Shown: positions 62,219 to 64,000 of the stretch, one piece after another
How the letters are laid out: every line of letters starts with the position of its first letter
Numbering within the stretch: position 1 is the stretch's first letter
Assembly: GCF_023148685.1 (NCBI RefSeq)
Contig: NZ_JAHXNL010000002.1
Location: 434,001-498,000, forward strand
DNA length: 64,000 nucleotides
Direction: 5' to 3'
Source: Georgenia sp. EYE_87
GTDB lineage: Bacteria > Actinomycetota > Actinomycetes > Actinomycetales > Actinomycetaceae
Notes under the pieces: generated by a model
The model's database searches: none
Seen by the model: only the letters and a program-made list of their open reading frames with translations
Told to the model about the DNA's origin: nothing
Program-made: the position numbers and the translations under genes

Positions 62219-62902
62219 GTGTTCGGGATCAACGGGGGTGAGCTGGTCGTCCTGCTCGTGCTCGCCTTCCTCCTCATCGGGCCGGAACGACTGCCGGAGC
62301 TCGCCCAGCAGCTCGGCCGGCTCACGCGTGAGGTGAAGAAGATCGCGACGGGCGCCAAGGAGAAGGTGCGGGAGGAGCTCGGGCCCGAGTTCGACGACCT
62401 CGCCGCCCTCGACCCGCGCCAGTACGACCCCCGCCGGATCGTGCGCGAGGCCCTGATGGAGGACGACGAACCCGCCAGGCCCGCGCGCCCCCGCGCCGCA
62501 CGGCGGCCCTCCCCGTCGACGAAGACCCGCACCGGCTCGACCGCCGCGGGTGCCGCCGTGGCCGGCGGTGCCGCAGCGGGCGTCTCGGCCTCCGACGGTC
62601 AGCCTTCGACCGCCGGGCCTGAGCCTGAGGTGGTGGAGCCCGCACCGCGCACTACCGAGACTTCCCCGAGGACGACTGCGCCCGGGACACCTGCGCCCTC
62701 GACACCCGCACCCGGGACACCTGCGCCCTCGACACCCGCGCCCGCGCCGGCTGCGCGTGTCGCCGCCGTCACCCCGCCCGCTCAGGTGCTCGCCGAGGCC
62801 CGCGGTGCTGCGCCGACCGCGACGGCGCTCGCCGAGGAGCCGGTGGAACCGGCAGCCGACGACGAGCCCTACGTCGTCCCGTTCGACGACGAGGCCACCT
62901 GA
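62219..62902 (+). CDS. tatB: Sec-independent (Tat) translocase subunit TatB
   Basis: A 227-residue TatB. It begins FGINGGELVVLLVLAFLLIGPERLPELA, i.e. the short membrane helix, conserved Gly-Pro-Glu-Arg hinge and start of the amphipathic helix within residues 2-30, then a charged helix to about 60. The long Pro/Ala/Thr-rich tail is variable and includes a 10-residue tandem duplication. TatA and TatC are not in the window. It follows htrA by 73 bp and has its own promoter. It converges with mrp. Confidence 0.92.
   Translation: MFGINGGELVVLLVLAFLLIGPERLPELAQQLGRLTREVKKIATGAKEKVREELGPEFDDLAALDPRQYDPRRIVREALMEDDEPARPARPRAARRPSPSTKTRTGSTAAGAAVAGGAAAGVSASDGQPSTAGPEPEVVEPAPRTTETSPRTTAPGTPAPSTPAPGTPAPSTPAPAPAARVAAVTPPAQVLAEARGAAPTATALAEEPVEPAADDEPYVVPFDDEAT
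62681..62740. repeat. 30-bp tandem duplication in tatB
   Basis: Two adjacent 30-bp units differ by one base and encode PGTPAPSTPA twice in the variable tail of TatB. The frame is kept. Confidence 0.8.
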
Positions 62903-62951
62903 CGCAGGACGCCAGGGCCCCGGTCGTACCGTCCGGGAGACCGGGACGTTC

Positions 62952-64000
62952 CTAGCGGGCGACCGGGCTGATGCCGAGCGAGCGGCCCGCCAGACCGCGC
63001 GCCCGGTGGGACAGCGAGCGGGCCAGCGACAGCAGCGCCTCGGCCGCCGGGCTGCCGCTCTCGCGGAGCACCAGGGGCACGCCCGAGTCGCCGCCCTCGC
63101 GCAGCTCGAGCTCGATCGGCACCTGCGCGAGCAGCGGCACCTCGTAGCCCAGCGTCTTCCCCAGCTCGGTGGAGACGCGCTCGCCGCCGCCGGAGCCGAA
63201 GAGCTCGACACGTCCGCCGTCGGGCTGCTCCAGCCAGGACATGTTTTCGACGACGCCGACCACGTGCTGGTGCGTCTGCTCGGCGATGACGCCGGCGCGC
63301 TGGGCCACCTCGGCCGCGGCCACCTGCGGGGTCGTCACGACGAGGATCTCCGAGTTCGGGAGCATCTGCGCGACCGAGATGGCGATGTCGCCGGTCCCCG
63401 GCGGCAGGTCGAGCAGGAGCACGTCGAGGTCGCCCCAGAAGACGTCGGCGAGGAACTGCTGCAGGGCGCGGTGGAGCATGGGCCCGCGCCAGACGACCGG
63501 GCGGCCGTCCTGGGTGAACATGCCGATCGAGATGACCTTCACGTCGTGCGCCACGGGCGGCAGGATCATGTCGTCGACCTTGGTCGGCGGGTGCGTGACC
63601 CCGAGCATGCGGGGGATCGAGAAGCCGTAGATGTCGGCGTCGACGACGCCCACCTTGAGGCCGTCGGCGGCCATGGCAGCCGCGAGGTTGGCCGTGACCG
63701 ACGACTTCCCGACGCCGCCCTTGCCCGAGGTGACCGCGTAGACGCGGGTCAGGGAGCCGGGCTTCGCGAAGGGGATCTCGGGCTCGGCGACGCCGCCGCG
63801 GAGCATGGTGCGCAGGTCCTTGCGCTGCTCGTCGGTCATGACGCCCATCTCGACACGGACGCCCGAGACGCCCTCGATGGCGCCGACGACGTTCGTCACG
63901 TCCCGCGTGATCGTGTCCTTCAGCGGACAGCCGGCCGTCGTCAGATCGACGCCGACCACCACGAGGCCGCCGGGTTCGACGTCCACCGACCGGACCATGT
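62952..64000 (-). CDS. mrp: Mrp/ApbC iron-sulfur cluster carrier ATPase (5' end outside window)
   Basis: The visible 348-plus residues begin inside the MIP18/FeS-assembly domain (MVRSVDVEPGG...GCPLKDTI) and continue into a ParA/MinD-type P-loop ATPase: YAVTSGKGGVGKSSVTANLA (Walker A) near 88-107, DADIYGFSIPRMLG, and LLLDLPPGTGDIAI. Family members usually have about 375-385 residues, so roughly 30 N-terminal residues lie beyond 64000. The Met at 63998 is internal. Mrp carries Fe-S clusters to apo-proteins; the neighbouring sigE-htrA-tatB order matches other actinobacteria. Confidence 0.95.
   Translation of the reverse strand, partial: MVRSVDVEPGGLVVVGVDLTTAGCPLKDTITRDVTNVVGAIEGVSGVRVEMGVMTDEQRKDLRTMLRGGVAEPEIPFAKPGSLTRVYAVTSGKGGVGKSSVTANLAAAMAADGLKVGVVDADIYGFSIPRMLGVTHPPTKVDDMILPPVAHDVKVISIGMFTQDGRPVVWRGPMLHRALQQFLADVFWGDLDVLLLDLPPGTGDIAISVAQMLPNSEILVVTTPQVAAAEVAQRAGVIAEQTHQHVVGVVENMSWLEQPDGGRVELFGSGGGERVSTELGKTLGYEVPLLAQVPIELELREGGDSGVPLVLRESGSPAAEALLSLARSLSHRARGLAGRSLGISPVAR

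Overview
The window is very GC-rich and codes on both strands. It reads as a chromosome segment of a high-GC actinobacterium, probably order Micrococcales (a Georgenia- or Cellulomonas-like member; this genus guess is inference). Grounds: the actinobacterial small families DUF3017 and DUF3117, the order sigE / zinc anti-sigma factor / htrA / tatB / mrp, an LpdA-type flavoprotein, a DUF222-HNH gene, and many genes whose start codon lies 6-7 nt after a -10 hexamer with no Shine-Dalgarno (leaderless mRNAs). No tRNA, rRNA, CRISPR, prophage or insertion sequence was seen, and no gap exceeds 300 bp.

Layout. 1-9.2 kb: the end of a membrane-protein gene, a small DUF4190-like protein, purN, purH behind a ZTP/ZMP riboswitch, a ferredoxin-reductase-like flavoprotein divergent from a DUF3017 protein, a CNNM/CBS/CorC protein, then icd and mdh, which share a palindromic operator-like element. 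9.3-15.2 kb: one 1958-residue secreted amylopullulanase with an alpha-amylase domain, X25-like modules and a type I pullulanase domain. 15.4-20.9 kb: a second DUF4190-like protein, a sugar ABC importer (permease, permease, binding lipoprotein) with an intra-operon hairpin, and a ROK regulator. 21-25 kb: one-carbon genes purU, then glyA-folD behind a second ZTP riboswitch. 25-32 kb: xthA, an ECF sigma factor with an unusual membrane partner, a DksA/TraR protein, and the galactose operon deoR-galT-galK. 32-35 kb: a 2'-5' RNA ligase family gene behind a leaderless mini-ORF, manC, and an M20 amidohydrolase.

35.6-52.3 kb holds an almost complete nucleoside uptake and breakdown set: BMP lipoprotein, ABC ATPase, two permeases, cdd, deoA, deoC, an aldehyde dehydrogenase, a truncated aldehyde-dehydrogenase-like protein, a PGM2-like phosphosugar mutase and a purine nucleoside phosphorylase. 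Set among these are a papain/C39-like protein followed by a 75-residue acidic protein, and a DUF222-HNH gene. Classical deoB is absent, and the PGM2-like mutase is the natural candidate for the phosphopentomutase step.

52.4-64 kb: an LpdA-type quinone reductase lacking the redox cysteines, dapE, a LOG-family phosphoribohydrolase, a DUF3117 protein, an M17 aminopeptidase, an O-methyltransferase, the envelope-stress group sigE-anti-sigma-htrA, tatB, and the 5'-truncated mrp gene.

The most interesting observations are: the two ZTP riboswitches with similar downstream hairpins; the icd/mdh element; helically phased AACAA repeats before the gal operon; the noncanonical sigma-factor partner; the C39-like/acidic protein pair; the catalytic plus truncated aldehyde dehydrogenase pair; and the widespread leaderless architecture.
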